Origin: Meridianimarinicoccus aquatilis
GTDB taxonomy: Bacteria; Pseudomonadota; Alphaproteobacteria; Rhodobacterales; Rhodobacteraceae
Direction of reading: 5' to 3'
DNA: 47,001 nucleotides
Assembly (NCBI RefSeq): GCF_004358675.1
Contig: NZ_SMZO01000029.1
Coordinates: forward strand, 1 to 47,001
In this document: positions 16,823 through 26,785 of the stretch, piece after piece
How positions within the stretch are numbered: the stretch's first letter is position 1
Layout: each line of letters opens with the position of its first letter
Notes under the pieces: model-generated
Told to the model about the DNA's origin: nothing
Seen by the model: the letters and a program-made list of their open reading frames with translations, nothing else
Database searches by the model: none
Translations under genes and position numbers: made by a program

Positions 16823-16866
16823 AATACCGACGTGATACCGACGCAATACCGACGTCAGACCGACGC
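16823..16866. repeat. Four 11-bp direct repeats upstream of serS
   Basis: Four contiguous units occur: AATACCGACGT, GATACCGACGC, AATACCGACGT and CAGACCGACGC (starts at 16823, 16834, 16845, 16856). All share the core ACCGACG, with T and C alternating at the last position. The 11-base period is about one helical turn, so a protein binding each copy would sit on one face of the DNA. The array lies 70 bases before the serS start, within the junction between the inserted pentapeptide-repeat gene and serS. Function unknown. Confidence 0.75.
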
Positions 16867-16936
16867 GGCTTTTCGGCCCTTGGCCCTTACCCGGAATTCG
16901 GCCATAACGCGGGCCAGATGACCAACGGGGGCTTCC

Positions 16937-18229
16937 ATGCACGACATCCGCCAGATCCGCGAAAATCCAGCCGCATTTGACACCGCCATGTCTCGGCGCG
17001 GGATGGAAAACGTGTCAGATCAAGTGCTTGACCTCGACAACACACGCCGGGCCAAGATCGCCGCCGCCGAAACCGCGCTGGCAGATCGCAACGCCGCCTC
17101 CAAACAGGTCGGCGCGGCCAAAGCCGCCGGAAATGACGAAGAATTTCAACGCCTTAGAAGCCTCGTCGCCGCCAAGAAAGAAGAAATCGCAGCTTTGGAA
17201 TCCGAAGCCAAAGCAGCCGACGCAGAACTGCGTAACCTGTTGATGACGTTGCCAAATATCATGGCCGACGACATTCCAGAAGGCCCCGACGAGTCCGCCA
17301 ATGTCGAACTGCGCCGCTCCGGCACCCCGCGCGATTTGGACTTTGAACCAAAAGAACACTTTGAAATCAAGGGCGTGGTTCCCGGAATGGACTTTGAAAC
17401 CGCCGCCAAACTCTCTGGCTCGCGCTTCGTCGTCCTGTCCGGTGCCATTGCCCGTATCCACCGCGCGCTGGCCCAGTTCATGCTGGATACTCACGTTGAT
17501 ATCAATGGCTTAACCGAAACATGGACCCCGGTTCTTGTGCTCGAAGACATGCTCTTGGGCACCGGCCAGTTGCCCAAATTCGGCGAAGACAGCTATCAGA
17601 CCCGCGAAGGCTGGTGGCTCGTCCCAACGGCAGAGGTCACCTTAACAAACATTGTCAACGGATTGATAGTAGAAGAAAATTATCTTCCCCGCCGCTATGT
17701 CGCGCACACCCAATGCTTCCGTTCCGAAGCAGGCAGCGCAGGCCGCGACACCGCCGGGATGCTCCGTCAGCACCAGTTTGAAAAAGTCGAAATGGTGTCG
17801 ATTGTCCATCCCGATCAATCAGTTAGCGAACATGAACGCATGACCGGGCTTGCCGAAGACATCCTCACCCGCCTTGGGTTGCCCTTTCGCACCGTCCTTC
17901 TGTGTTCCGGCGATACCGGCTTCGGTGCCGTGCGGACCCACGACATCGAAGTCTGGCTCCCCGGTCAGAACACCTATCGCGAAATCAGCTCCGTCTCCAA
18001 CTGCGGCGCCTTCCAGGGCCGTCGCATGAACGCCCGCTTCCGCCCTGAAGGTGGCGGAAAACCTGATTTTGTTCATACGCTTAACGGCTCCGGCCTCGCC
18101 GTCGGTCGTACCTTGATCGCTGTGCTGGAAAACGGTCAACAAGCCGATGGCTCCGTCGACTTGCCCCAGGTTCTGCACCGGTATCTGGGTGGAAAGACCC
18201 GCCTTGACGCGGACGGCACCCTCGCCTAA
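16937..18229 (+). CDS. serS: Seryl-tRNA synthetase
   Basis: A 430-residue class II aminoacyl-tRNA synthetase charging tRNA-Ser. The N-terminal long coiled-coil arm that grips the tRNA variable arm is visible (about residues 25-105, alternating Lys/Glu/Ala). Motif 2 is [26 protein letters not shown] and motif 3 is [16 protein letters not shown]. The sequence TAEVTLTN for serine binding is also present. The start is the ATG that gives the conserved [11 protein letters not shown]. It is followed by a hairpin terminator shared with the convergent der gene. Confidence 0.97.
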   Translation: MHDIRQIRENPAAFDTAMSRRGMENVSDQVLDLDNTRRAKIAAAETALADRNAASKQVGAAKAAGNDEEFQRLRSLVAAKKEEIAALESEAKAADAELRNLLMTLPNIMADDIPEGPDESANVELRRSGTPRDLDFEPKEHFEIKGVVPGMDFETAAKLSGSRFVVLSGAIARIHRALAQFMLDTHVDINGLTETWTPVLVLEDMLLGTGQLPKFGEDSYQTREGWWLVPTAEVTLTNIVNGLIVEENYLPRRYVAHTQCFRSEAGSAGRDTAGMLRQHQFEKVEMVSIVHPDQSVSEHERMTGLAEDILTRLGLPFRTVLLCSGDTGFGAVRTHDIEVWLPGQNTYREISSVSNCGAFQGRRMNARFRPEGGGKPDFVHTLNGSGLAVGRTLIAVLENGQQADGSVDLPQVLHRYLGGKTRLDADGTLA

Positions 18230-18242
18230 GCCCGGACGAAAG

Positions 18243-18271
18243 CGGCGCGGCCTACCAAGGCCGCGCCGTTT
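18243..18271. terminator. Hairpin terminator between convergent serS and der
   Basis: A perfect ten-base stem, CGGCGCGGCC (18243-18252) and GGCCGCGCCG (18259-18268), with loop TACCAA is followed by TTT on the serS strand. It lies between the two stop codons and could serve both directions, although the T-run is short. Confidence 0.75.
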
Positions 18272-18278
18272 CAAAAGA

Positions 18279-19721
18279 TCAGTCCGGTCGACGCCCCGAC
18301 AAATGCTTGCGCAACTTTGAGGGGCCGGACTTTTTCTTGTCTTTGTATGGGTTCTTGTCCGCCTGGCTTCGGAAGGTCAGCCGGATCGGCGTGCCGGGCA
18401 TGTCAAAATCTGCCCGTAACCCGTTGACCAGATACCGTTTATAGCTGTCCGAAAGCTTATCCGGCGCAGAGCACATCACAACGAAACCCGGCGGGCGCGT
18501 CTTCACCTGTGTCATATACCGAAGCTTGATCCGGCGGCCAGCGGGCGCGGGCGGCGGGTGCGCCTCGACCATTCCGGACAACCACATGTTCAGTTTCGCC
18601 GTTGTTACGCGGCGGTTCCAAACGTCGTGCGCCTTCATCACCGCAGCTTGCAAACGATCGAGCCCTCTGCCCGTTTTTGCCGACACAGTCACCAAAGGTG
18701 CACCCGCCAGTTGGGGAAGCAGCCGCTCAAACGACTCCTTCAAACCGACCAGACGCGCCTGACGGTCTTCTTCCAGATCCCATTTGTTGACAGCGACAAC
18801 CACCGCGCGGCCTTCGCGCTCTGCCAAATCGGCTATCCTAAGATCCTGTTGTTCAAAAGGAATTGCCGAATCGAGCAAGACAACGACGACTTCTGCGAAC
18901 CGCACAGCGCGCAGCCCGTCAGACACAGACAGCTTTTCCAGCTTATCCTGCACTTTGGCTTTCTTGCGCATCCCGGCCGTGTCGAACAAGCGGACCGGGC
19001 GGCCATCCCAATCCATTGTGACCGAAATACTGTCGCGCGTGATGCCCGCTTCTGGCCCCGTCAAAAGACGATCCTCGCCCAGAAATTTGTTGATCAGCGT
19101 CGATTTTCCCGCGTTCGGACGACCAACAATGGCGATCTGAAGTGGTTTGTCGGGTGCGTGATCTGTGACCTCGCCATCTTCAACTGTGAGGTCGGTTGCT
19201 GGAGCGTCACGGCGGGCGCGTTCTTCGAATTCTTCCGAAACCGGGCGCAGCACAGACATAAGATCGCTCATGCCTTCACCGTGTTCCGCAGAAATTCGAA
19301 GCGGCTCGCCAAGGCCCAACCCATAGGCTTCCAAAACACCGCTTTCGCCAGCGGCACCTTCGGCCTTGTTGGCGGCAAGGATTACACGGGGGGCGCGGCG
19401 GCGTAGGATGTCGGCAAACACCTCATCGGTGGGGGTGATCCCGGTGCGGGCATCGACCACGAAAAGGCAGACATCCGCCATGTCGACCGCGCGCTCCGTC
19501 AAGCGACGCATGCGCCCTTGCAGGCTGTCATCGGTGACATCCTCAAGCCCGGCGGTGTCAATGACGGTAAATCGAAGATCGGCCAGCTTGGCCTCACCTT
19601 CGCGCAGGTCACGGGTCACGCCGGGCTGGTCATCAACAAGCGCGAGGCGTCGCCCGACAAGGCGATTGAACAAGGTAGATTTGCCGACATTCGGGCGGCC
19701 GACGATAGCGAGGGTGAACAT
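18279..19721 (-). CDS. der: Ribosome biogenesis GTPase Der (EngA)
   Basis: A 480-residue protein with two consecutive GTPase domains, the hallmark of Der, acting in 50S subunit maturation. The first G1 motif is GRPNVGKST (residues 8-16) and the second is GRPNAGKST (about residue 200). The G3 motifs DTAGLED and DTAGMRKK and the NKWD specificity motif of the second domain are present; the first domain has NKAEG. A KH-like C-terminal domain ends in a basic tail ([18 protein letters not shown]). It lies just downstream of bamB on the same strand, an arrangement common in proteobacteria. Confidence 0.97.
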   Translation of the reverse strand: MFTLAIVGRPNVGKSTLFNRLVGRRLALVDDQPGVTRDLREGEAKLADLRFTVIDTAGLEDVTDDSLQGRMRRLTERAVDMADVCLFVVDARTGITPTDEVFADILRRRAPRVILAANKAEGAAGESGVLEAYGLGLGEPLRISAEHGEGMSDLMSVLRPVSEEFEERARRDAPATDLTVEDGEVTDHAPDKPLQIAIVGRPNAGKSTLINKFLGEDRLLTGPEAGITRDSISVTMDWDGRPVRLFDTAGMRKKAKVQDKLEKLSVSDGLRAVRFAEVVVVLLDSAIPFEQQDLRIADLAEREGRAVVVAVNKWDLEEDRQARLVGLKESFERLLPQLAGAPLVTVSAKTGRGLDRLQAAVMKAHDVWNRRVTTAKLNMWLSGMVEAHPPPAPAGRRIKLRYMTQVKTRPPGFVVMCSAPDKLSDSYKRYLVNGLRADFDMPGTPIRLTFRSQADKNPYKDKKKSGPSKLRKHLSGRRPD

Positions 19722-19769
19722 GTGCGTCCTATGAACAGGTCAGAACGCAGCCCTTACACCAAGCTTGCG

Positions 19770-21149
19770 CTATCTGAAAGCGTGCAAAATGCCGTTTTCG
19801 GTCACAACGAACAATGTGCCCCCCGCAACAACCGGGTTTGCGACAGCCGGCGAGCCCAGATCCGTGTTGCGCAGCAAGGCGCCGCTGGTGGGATTGAATT
19901 CGCGCAGAAACCCATCAGAGGACACAACAATCAGTCTTCCCCCGGCAAGGACCGGCCCATAATGGGCGAACACACCGCGACGGCGGCGGACTTTCTCTGT
20001 CACATAGAGCGGAAGGGTTCCAGACCAGATCGTGCTGCCATCGCTTGCGGAGAGTCGCGCCAGATCGCGCTGGTCCGTGATCATGAAAAGCGACCCGCCT
20101 GCGGGCCATACCACATTTGCGGCGCCTTCATTCGCTGTCCAAAGACGTTCTCCTGTCGCCATGTCAATCGCCGCAAGACGCCCGGTTGGTGTCCCGATAT
20201 AGGCCGTGTCGCCATCGATGACCGGATCGCCGGTGATATCGGTGATGCGGGCATACGCGCGCCCAACCCGTTCGCCAGTGACCACGGTTGACCACAGCCG
20301 CATTCCGCCAAGGCGCAGCGCGGCAATCACGTCACCAGAGCCAAATGGCAACAACACGGTTCGTCCTGATACGGCGGGCGATGCCCCATCAGCGGTGAAG
20401 GATGTCGCGTCCCCTGCGCTGAGCCGCCAAAGGATTCGCCCCGTATCGGTATCAAGCGCCAGAGCCTCGCCACCGCGCGTGGTGACATAGACCAGCTTAT
20501 CGGCCACGGTTGCGGCTGAATTCGGCACGGCATCTAGAATCTGCGTCCAAACTTCAGCCCCGGACGTGGCATCCAGAACATGCAAACGCCCATAGCCGGT
20601 GGTCACATACAGTCTGTTGCCTTGGATCGACAGCCCGCCACCTGCGGCTTCGCCGGGGCGCTCGCCGGACGGCGTCAGATCGCGGCTCCACAGAACAGCG
20701 CCGCTCACCGATGTTGCTTGTACTTCGCTGAATGCGCTCAACGTAAAGACCCGCCCGCCAGAGACGACCGGATCAGCAGAGGGGCGTACACGGCGAGAAG
20801 CCGCCTGCCCGATCTGCGCTGTCCAGACTTGCGTCAGGGTCGCCCCTAAAGATGGATGGCGAATTTGGTGGGTCGCAGAGCCGCCGATATGGGTCCAGTC
20901 GCTATTGGTGCGCGCGGCTGGCAGTGACAAGCGTGCAGGCTCGCCGGTTACGACATAACCACGGGCAGCGATCGTCGTCGGTGGCTGAGGTAGCGGTTCT
21001 GTAGGAAGCGCCTCTTCTGGATCGAACGCTTCTGAGGCTTCCGCAATATCACGAGGATCGAATCGTTGGCCCGGCAGAATTTCTTCTGGTGGCGAGCATG
21101 ATGCCAGCAAGAGCGCCGAGCCAATAATCAGCCCGAACCAGAGGCGCAT
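19770..21149 (-). CDS. bamB: Outer-membrane assembly lipoprotein BamB (PQQ-like beta-propeller)
   Basis: A 459-residue lipoprotein. The signal peptide ends in the lipobox LLAS followed by Cys18. The mature protein is an eight-bladed beta-propeller of PQQ-like repeats; recurrent blade motifs are GAVLWSRDL, GAEVWTQIL, GRILWRLSAG, GERLWTANEG and GSTIWSGTL. BamB is the scaffold subunit of the BAM complex, which inserts outer-membrane proteins. I chose the ATG at 21149 because it starts the signal peptide. Order TPR protein - bamB - der on one strand matches the yfgM-bamB-der run of other proteobacteria, which supports the name. Confidence 0.92.
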   Translation of the reverse strand: MRLWFGLIIGSALLLASCSPPEEILPGQRFDPRDIAEASEAFDPEEALPTEPLPQPPTTIAARGYVVTGEPARLSLPAARTNSDWTHIGGSATHQIRHPSLGATLTQVWTAQIGQAASRRVRPSADPVVSGGRVFTLSAFSEVQATSVSGAVLWSRDLTPSGERPGEAAGGGLSIQGNRLYVTTGYGRLHVLDATSGAEVWTQILDAVPNSAATVADKLVYVTTRGGEALALDTDTGRILWRLSAGDATSFTADGASPAVSGRTVLLPFGSGDVIAALRLGGMRLWSTVVTGERVGRAYARITDITGDPVIDGDTAYIGTPTGRLAAIDMATGERLWTANEGAANVVWPAGGSLFMITDQRDLARLSASDGSTIWSGTLPLYVTEKVRRRRGVFAHYGPVLAGGRLIVVSSDGFLREFNPTSGALLRNTDLGSPAVANPVVAGGTLFVVTENGILHAFR

Positions 21150-21165
21150 GGAAGGCAGTGTCACG

Positions 21166-21816
21166 TTATGCGCCTTCCAGATCACCGCCAAGAACGATGA
21201 AGACTTGCTGTGCACGTACTCTTTGCGCGGGCGAGGCTTCAGCATCTGTCATAATTGGGCGCAACAAATCCAAGGCTTTGTCCGTATCACCATTATCCAT
21301 ATGAAGCAGTGCCAGTTGTTCCATTGCCAACAAACGGAACGGCGCGCCGGGCTGCGTCATCGGTTCCAGACGCGAGATTTTCTCGTCACTGAACATTGGA
21401 TAGTCGCGCAACATAATCAGTTTGAGCAACGCCAGCTGCTGATAGACCATTGGCAGATCTGAGTCTTCTGCCAATGTCTTGAGGATTTCGCCGCTGCGGG
21501 CCACATCTGCTTGGGCCAATTCTGATGCCGCGAGCATTTGAACCAACGCGCCCGCGATCCCATCTGCGTCGATGTCGGACAGGGCTGCTGCGCGACTTGC
21601 CGCCGTGCCGCTGTCCAGTGCTGCAAAAATCTGGTCGCCCTTTGCCTGCGCGGCTGCACGCGTTTGGGCTTTTTGCCATTCCAGAAATCCTGCGCCGCCC
21701 ACGACAAGCGCCAGCACCAGTGCAACCATCCAGCCATACCGCCGCGCAAGAGCGTACAGGCGGTCGCGGCGGACCTCTTCGGTGACTTCGTCGATGAAAC
21801 TGTCGGTCTGGCTCAC
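21166..21816 (-). CDS. YfgM-like tetratricopeptide membrane protein
   Basis: A 216-residue protein with an N-terminal cytoplasmic stretch (MSQTDSFIDEVTEEVRRDRL), one transmembrane helix (about residues 29-45, WMVALVLALVVGGAGFL) and a periplasmic helical-repeat domain (TPR_21 type). This is the layout of YfgM, an ancillary subunit of the SecYEG translocon that hands clients to periplasmic chaperones. The position just upstream of bamB and der is the same as in enterobacteria. Direct function in this organism is inferred. It is divergent from the RND efflux operon, with a 207-base shared upstream region. Confidence 0.85.
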   Translation of the reverse strand: MSQTDSFIDEVTEEVRRDRLYALARRYGWMVALVLALVVGGAGFLEWQKAQTRAAAQAKGDQIFAALDSGTAASRAAALSDIDADGIAGALVQMLAASELAQADVARSGEILKTLAEDSDLPMVYQQLALLKLIMLRDYPMFSDEKISRLEPMTQPGAPFRLLAMEQLALLHMDNGDTDKALDLLRPIMTDAEASPAQRVRAQQVFIVLGGDLEGA

Positions 21817-22023
21817 GCGTTCACTCCCGGCTCAGGTCGGGCGTACATAGCCCGGTCGGACCGGTGTTGCCAAGGGTCGCCAGACGATTTCCCACTTCGC
21901 ACCTGCAGCGCTCTTTGCTTGAACGTAAGGTAAAAAAGTGATTGAACTGAACCCACCGGTTTAGTGCGTTTGTAGCAGCCCCAAAAGGGCTCGGCGTGCT
22001 GACGTATCAAACAAGGTCTGGTT
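21817..22023. promoter_or_regulatory. Divergent promoter region: yfgM-like gene and RND operon
   Basis: 207 bases between two divergent starts. On the rightward strand TTGAAC (about 21918) is followed 17-20 bases later by an AT-rich stretch, a possible promoter for the efflux genes. No clear operator palindrome or adjacent regulator gene is visible. Confidence 0.35.
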
Positions 22024-23172
22024 ATGCGATTTCTTTCGGTTTTGACGGCCATCTTGGTCTCCGTAGTGCTTTACGCCGTGGTCTTCGAACGTGATCGGTT
22101 GATGGAGTTTGCAGGGGCCACCCCGAACGACCCAATGGCTGCGCCAGACGAAACCGTGACCACCCCACAACCAGCGCAAGCATCGACGGACACAAGCGAA
22201 ACAGCTGATGTCGCCGAGGAGGCTCGACGCGTGGCGGTCGTTTTTCAGCAAAGCGTGGCGAGTCAGGTGGATACTGCTGTGACCCTGCGCGGACAGACGG
22301 AAGCCGTGCGCCATGTGGACGTGCAATCCGAAACTTCCGGCCGCGTAATTTCAGAGCCGCTGCGCAAAGGCGCTTTCGTCACAGCGGGCGACACACTGTG
22401 CCAGATCGACCCCGGAATACGCCAAGCCCAACTAGACGAAGCCGAGGCCAGTCTGGCCGAAGCCCAGATATCAGACACCGCTGCGTCTCGGCTGGCAGAG
22501 GGTGGTTTTGCTTCGGAAACCCGCGCTGTCGGCGCAAAGGCCACACTACAAAGCGCCCGCGCCGCAGTTCAGGCCGCGAAGACGGAGCTTGGCCGTCTTG
22601 TGATCGCGGCCCCTTTCGATGGTGTGCTAGACACGGACACCGCGGAATTGGGCAGCCTGATGCAACCAGGTGCACATTGCGCCACGATCCTCCAACTCAA
22701 CCCGATCAAAATCGTCGCCTATGTTCCAGAAACGTTGGTCGATTCAGTGCAGCTTGGTGCAGGGGCTCAGGCGCGGCTTTCTTCAGGCCGGGATGTGCAA
22801 GGCAAGGTCACATTTCTGTCCCGCTCCGCCGATCAGGCAACCCGCACGTTCCGTGTGGAAATTACGGCAGCCAATGACGGTCTGACAATCCGCGATGGTC
22901 AATCTGCAGAAGTGGCCATTGCGGCCGAAGGCGTTGCAGCGCATCGTATACCGGCCTCGGCATTGACACTGGATGATCAGGGAAACATGGGCCTGCGCAC
23001 CGTCGATGACACAGACACAGTGCAGTTTTTTCCGGTCCGGGTCTTGCGCGACACCTCTGACGGGGTGATCGTCACCGGCTTGCCAGACAGCGTGCGTATC
23101 ATCACCACGGGACAGGAGTTCGTGATGCAGGGCGTCAAGGTGCGCGCTGTAGAAGCGGAGAACGCCACATGA
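22024..23172 (+). CDS. RND efflux periplasmic adaptor (membrane fusion protein)
   Basis: A 382-residue adaptor of the HlyD/AcrA family. An N-terminal hydrophobic anchor (residues 4-20) is followed by a Pro/Thr/Asp-rich linker. The lipoyl/barrel-sandwich halves are TLRGQTEAVRHVDVQSETSGRV (first) and GRLVIAAPFDGVLDTDTAELG (second), separated by a short alpha-hairpin (about residues 135-190). The adaptor links the inner-membrane pump to an outer-membrane channel. Its stop overlaps the pump's ATG (ATGA at 23169-23172), so both are co-translated. No outer-membrane factor gene is nearby. Substrate cannot be told from sequence. Confidence 0.92.
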   Translation: MRFLSVLTAILVSVVLYAVVFERDRLMEFAGATPNDPMAAPDETVTTPQPAQASTDTSETADVAEEARRVAVVFQQSVASQVDTAVTLRGQTEAVRHVDVQSETSGRVISEPLRKGAFVTAGDTLCQIDPGIRQAQLDEAEASLAEAQISDTAASRLAEGGFASETRAVGAKATLQSARAAVQAAKTELGRLVIAAPFDGVLDTDTAELGSLMQPGAHCATILQLNPIKIVAYVPETLVDSVQLGAGAQARLSSGRDVQGKVTFLSRSADQATRTFRVEITAANDGLTIRDGQSAEVAIAAEGVAAHRIPASALTLDDQGNMGLRTVDDTDTVQFFPVRVLRDTSDGVIVTGLPDSVRIITTGQEFVMQGVKVRAVEAENAT

Positions 23173-26100
23173 CAGGTATTGTCGATTGGGCCGCCTCGCG
23201 CGCACGGATGATCCTTGCGTTTATCGCTTTGTCACTCATCGTCGGCGGCTATTGCTATGCCCTGCTGCCAAAAGAAGGCGAGCCGGACATCGAGATCCCT
23301 GCAATCTTCGTCTCGGTTCCGTTTCCGGGCATTTCGGCGGTAGATAGCGAAAGCCTTTTGGTCAAGCCGATGGAGACCGAGCTGTCGGATCTGGACGGGC
23401 TGAAAACCATGACGGCGACAGCTGCCGAGAACTATGCCGGTATCGGGCTCGAGTTCGAATTTGGTTGGGACAAGACCAAGATTTTGGCCGATATTCGCGC
23501 AGCCATGAACAAGGCGGAAGCCAAGTTCCCCAGCGGTGCAGAGCAGTATTCGATCAACGAAATCAACTTTTCCGAGTTTCCGATCATCATCGTCAGTTTG
23601 ACCGGCGAAGTGCCAGAACGGACGTTGCTGCAATTGGCCAAGTCACTGCAGGACCGACTTGAGGGCCTTGAAGCGGTGCTGGAAGCCCCGCTTGCCGGGG
23701 AACGCGACGAGATGCTTGAGGTCATTATCGACCCTGTCCGTCTGGAAAGTTACGATATCACCGCGTCGGACCTGATCAACGCAGTCGTGAACAACAACCA
23801 GCTTATCGCAGCGGGTGAGTTGGAATTGGGCAACGGCGCGTTTGGTGTCAAAATTCCGTCCTCGTTCAACGACAGCCGCGATGTGTTCAACCTGCCAGTC
23901 AAGACCAATGGCGACCGGGTCGTTACCCTGTCGGACGTGGCTGAAATTCGTCTGACATTCGAAGATCGGGCGGGAACGGCACGGTTCAACGGAAGCAAGA
24001 CGGTCGCGTTGCAGGTGGTAAAACGCAAGGGCTACAACCTGATCGACACTGCTGCGTTGGTGCGCAGTGAAGTGGACGCAGAGCGAGAATTGTGGCCGCA
24101 GGCTTTGCAAAACGCTGTCACCGTGACCGCGTCCAATGACCAATCCACCATCGTGGACAGCATGGTTCGCCAGTTGGAAGGGTCTGTTCTGACCGCTATT
24201 GCGTTGGTGATGATCGTGGTTCTGGCGTCATTGGGCGCACGCCCTGCCCTGCTTGTGGGCTTTGCCATACCGACATCGTTCCTGCTGTGTTTTGCGTTTC
24301 TCGCCATCATGGGGGTGACGATTTCCAACATCGTCATGTTCGGGCTTATCCTCGCCGTGGGCATGCTCGTAGATGGGGCAATTGTCGTGGTGGAGTATGC
24401 CGACCGGCGCATCGCAGAAGGGTCAGGCCCGATGCGTGCCTATGTCGAAGCCGCCAAACGCATGTTCTGGCCGATTGTCAGTTCCACCGCTACAACGTTG
24501 TGTGCGTTTCTGCCGATGCTGTTCTGGCCGGGTGTGCCGGGCCAGTTCATGGGGATGTTGCCTGTGACACTGATCTTTGTGTTGTCGGCTTCTCTGATCG
24601 TTGCGCTGATTTATCTGCCTGTCATGGGCGGCGTATCCGGGCGTCTTGCCCGAGCGTTCGAACAGGCCGCACAATCATTGACCGGATTGCCCTTGATCCT
24701 GCGGATCGCGTTGGTTCCCGTTTCCATGTACGTGCTCTTCCTCGGCGCAATGCAGGTCATCAATCCTGCTTATTTACTGGGCGAAGCGGCGCCGGCCGGG
24801 TTCGTGGGTGCCGTTCCGGGCATGGTGGTGTTCGTCTTGGGCGCCGCTGCAACCTCCATCGCGATGACAGCGGTCAAACCCGCCCGCAAGGCGCGCCGAA
24901 TTCGTGCGGGCACCCGGCGCACACCATTTGGTTTGTTCATCAAAGCCATTGCGGGCAACCCGGTCATGCCGCTCGTCACAATCGGCGCCGTTATCTTTTT
25001 CGTGGTCTCAATTTTCGGGTACTTCGGGGCCAACAACAACGGCGTCGAATTCTTCGTCGAAAGCGAACCGGAACAGGCCATCGTATATGTCAGGGCCCGC
25101 GGCAATCTGTCGATCGCCGATAAAGATGCCTTGGTCCAACGGGTTGAAAAAGTGGTTCTGGCAACACAGGGCGTTTCAAATGCCTTCGCGTTTGCAGGCG
25201 AAGGCGGGTTGAATTCCAATACCGGCGGTGGCGAAGGGCCGGGCGACTCAATCGGGCAAGTGCAGTTCGAGATGATCCCTTGGGCCGACCGCCCCCGGGT
25301 CGATGCCGAAGGCAGTTTTTTGAAAAGGCTGTTCCTGCGCGCCGAAGTTGACCCGTTTTATGACGGCAATGCGGTCATTGAACGTATGCAGGCCGAGCTT
25401 GATCAGATTCCGGGGATTTATAGCGAAATCACCGATCTTGCCCAAGGCCCCGCCCAAGGCAAACCCGTGCACCTGCGACTGACTGGACAGCAATGGGAAG
25501 ATCTGTCCGCCGCTGCACTGATCGCACGCAGCAAGTTCGAAGAAACCGATGGGCTGTTCGCCATCGAGGATTCTCTGCCCCTGCCCGGCATCGATTGGGA
25601 AATCAATGTCGATGTAGAAGAAGCTGGCCGGTTTGGGGCCGATGTCGCAACTGTTGGCGCGATGGTGCAACTTGTCACACGCGGGATATTCCTCGACACG
25701 ATGCGCGTCGACAGTTCGGACGAAGAAATAGACATTCGCGTCCGTCTTCCTGAAGAGCAGCGCCTGTTGTCCACACTTGATACGTTGCGCGTGCGCACGA
25801 TGGACGGCCTTGTCCCACTGGCAAACTTCATTTCAATACAACCCGTGCGCAAGCTTGCCGAAATTAACCGGATCGATCAGAAGCGGTATTTTGACGTCAA
25901 AGCAGATGTGCACTCCGGTCTTACCACGCCATCCGGCGCACCGATCAATGCCAATGAACGCATCGCGCTGCTGACGGAATGGTTGAACACCGAACAGCCG
26001 TTTCCCGCCGGGATCGATTGGGAATGGACAGGTGACCAAGAAGAGCAAGCCGAAAGCCAAGCGTTTCTCGGGAACGCGTTCTTGGGGGCGCTTGGGCTGA

Positions 26101-26774
26101 TGTTCATCATCCTTTTAGCGCAGTTCAACAGTTTCTATAACGCCACGCTAGTCTTGCTTGCTGTGATCCTGTCCACCACTGGCGTTCTGATCGGGATGCT
26201 GGTCATGGGGCAGCCATTTTCGATCATCATGACTGGCACGGGGATCGTCGCACTTGCCGGAATTGTGGTGAACAACAACATTGTTCTGATCGACACCTAT
26301 CAGGAATACAGCCGCTATATGCCTCGGATCGAAGCGATCGTGCGCACGGCGGAAACGCGTATTCGCCCGGTGTTGTTAACCACACTGACCACGATGGCAG
26401 GGCTTACGCCCATGATGTTCGGCCTTAGCCTTGACTTCATCAATGGCGGCGCGACGCTGAACAGCCCCACGGCCTTGTGGTGGATTCAGTTGGCCACGGC
26501 GGTTGTGTTCGGGCTTGGTATCGCAACGCTTCTGACCTTGGTGTTCACGCCCGCGATGCTGGCGCTGCGGGTTTGGGCGTCGGTATATGTTCTGGCCCTT
26601 GGCAGGCTGCTTGGGCGGATCACCGGCGGCCGCACCAGCCGAGCTGCCCAAGACTGGGTATTACAGCGGCAAGCCCGCAAACTGCGCGCCCCTGAGATTA
26701 TTTGGGATGTGGATATAGATCCGGTCAGCGGTGGCAGCAGACAAGGCCAGCCCCCTTTAAAGGCAGCAGAGTAA
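23169..26774 (+). CDS. RND efflux pump permease (enlarged, 1201 residues)
   Basis: An inner-membrane proton-driven exporter of the AcrB/HAE-like RND family. It starts with the usual first helix and the sequence LLPKEGEPDIEIPAIFVSVPFPG, and the fourth-helix motif is GMLVDGAIVVVEYADR. Only one acidic residue is present there, where many HAE-1 pumps have two. The second half repeats the fold (GIVALAGIVVNNNIVLIDTYQEY). At 1201 residues it exceeds the usual 1020-1070. Part of the excess lies between the sixth and seventh helices, where two additional hydrophobic segments occur at about residues 508-530 and 545-568, followed by a very basic stretch (KPARKARRIRAGTRR). Convergent with the ATM1-type exporter, 11 bases away. 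Confidence 0.92.
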   Translation: MTGIVDWAASRARMILAFIALSLIVGGYCYALLPKEGEPDIEIPAIFVSVPFPGISAVDSESLLVKPMETELSDLDGLKTMTATAAENYAGIGLEFEFGWDKTKILADIRAAMNKAEAKFPSGAEQYSINEINFSEFPIIIVSLTGEVPERTLLQLAKSLQDRLEGLEAVLEAPLAGERDEMLEVIIDPVRLESYDITASDLINAVVNNNQLIAAGELELGNGAFGVKIPSSFNDSRDVFNLPVKTNGDRVVTLSDVAEIRLTFEDRAGTARFNGSKTVALQVVKRKGYNLIDTAALVRSEVDAERELWPQALQNAVTVTASNDQSTIVDSMVRQLEGSVLTAIALVMIVVLASLGARPALLVGFAIPTSFLLCFAFLAIMGVTISNIVMFGLILAVGMLVDGAIVVVEYADRRIAEGSGPMRAYVEAAKRMFWPIVSSTATTLCAFLPMLFWPGVPGQFMGMLPVTLIFVLSASLIVALIYLPVMGGVSGRLARAFEQAAQSLTGLPLILRIALVPVSMYVLFLGAMQVINPAYLLGEAAPAGFVGAVPGMVVFVLGAAATSIAMTAVKPARKARRIRAGTRRTPFGLFIKAIAGNPVMPLVTIGAVIFFVVSIFGYFGANNNGVEFFVESEPEQAIVYVRARGNLSIADKDALVQRVEKVVLATQGVSNAFAFAGEGGLNSNTGGGEGPGDSIGQVQFEMIPWADRPRVDAEGSFLKRLFLRAEVDPFYDGNAVIERMQAELDQIPGIYSEITDLAQGPAQGKPVHLRLTGQQWEDLSAAALIARSKFEETDGLFAIEDSLPLPGIDWEINVDVEEAGRFGADVATVGAMVQLVTRGIFLDTMRVDSSDEEIDIRVRLPEEQRLLSTLDTLRVRTMDGLVPLANFISIQPVRKLAEINRIDQKRYFDVKADVHSGLTTPSGAPINANERIALLTEWLNTEQPFPAGIDWEWTGDQEEQAESQAFLGNAFLGALGLMFIILLAQFNSFYNATLVLLAVILSTTGVLIGMLVMGQPFSIIMTGTGIVALAGIVVNNNIVLIDTYQEYSRYMPRIEAIVRTAETRIRPVLLTTLTTMAGLTPMMFGLSLDFINGGATLNSPTALWWIQLATAVVFGLGIATLLTLVFTPAMLALRVWASVYVLALGRLLGRITGGRTSRAAQDWVLQRQARKLRAPEIIWDVDIDPVSGGSRQGQPPLKAAE

Positions 26775-26785
26775 ACCCAATGACG

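Noticed and set aside
16823-16866. Possible CRISPR array
   Set aside because: Repeats are contiguous 11-mers with no spacers, and no cas genes are present.
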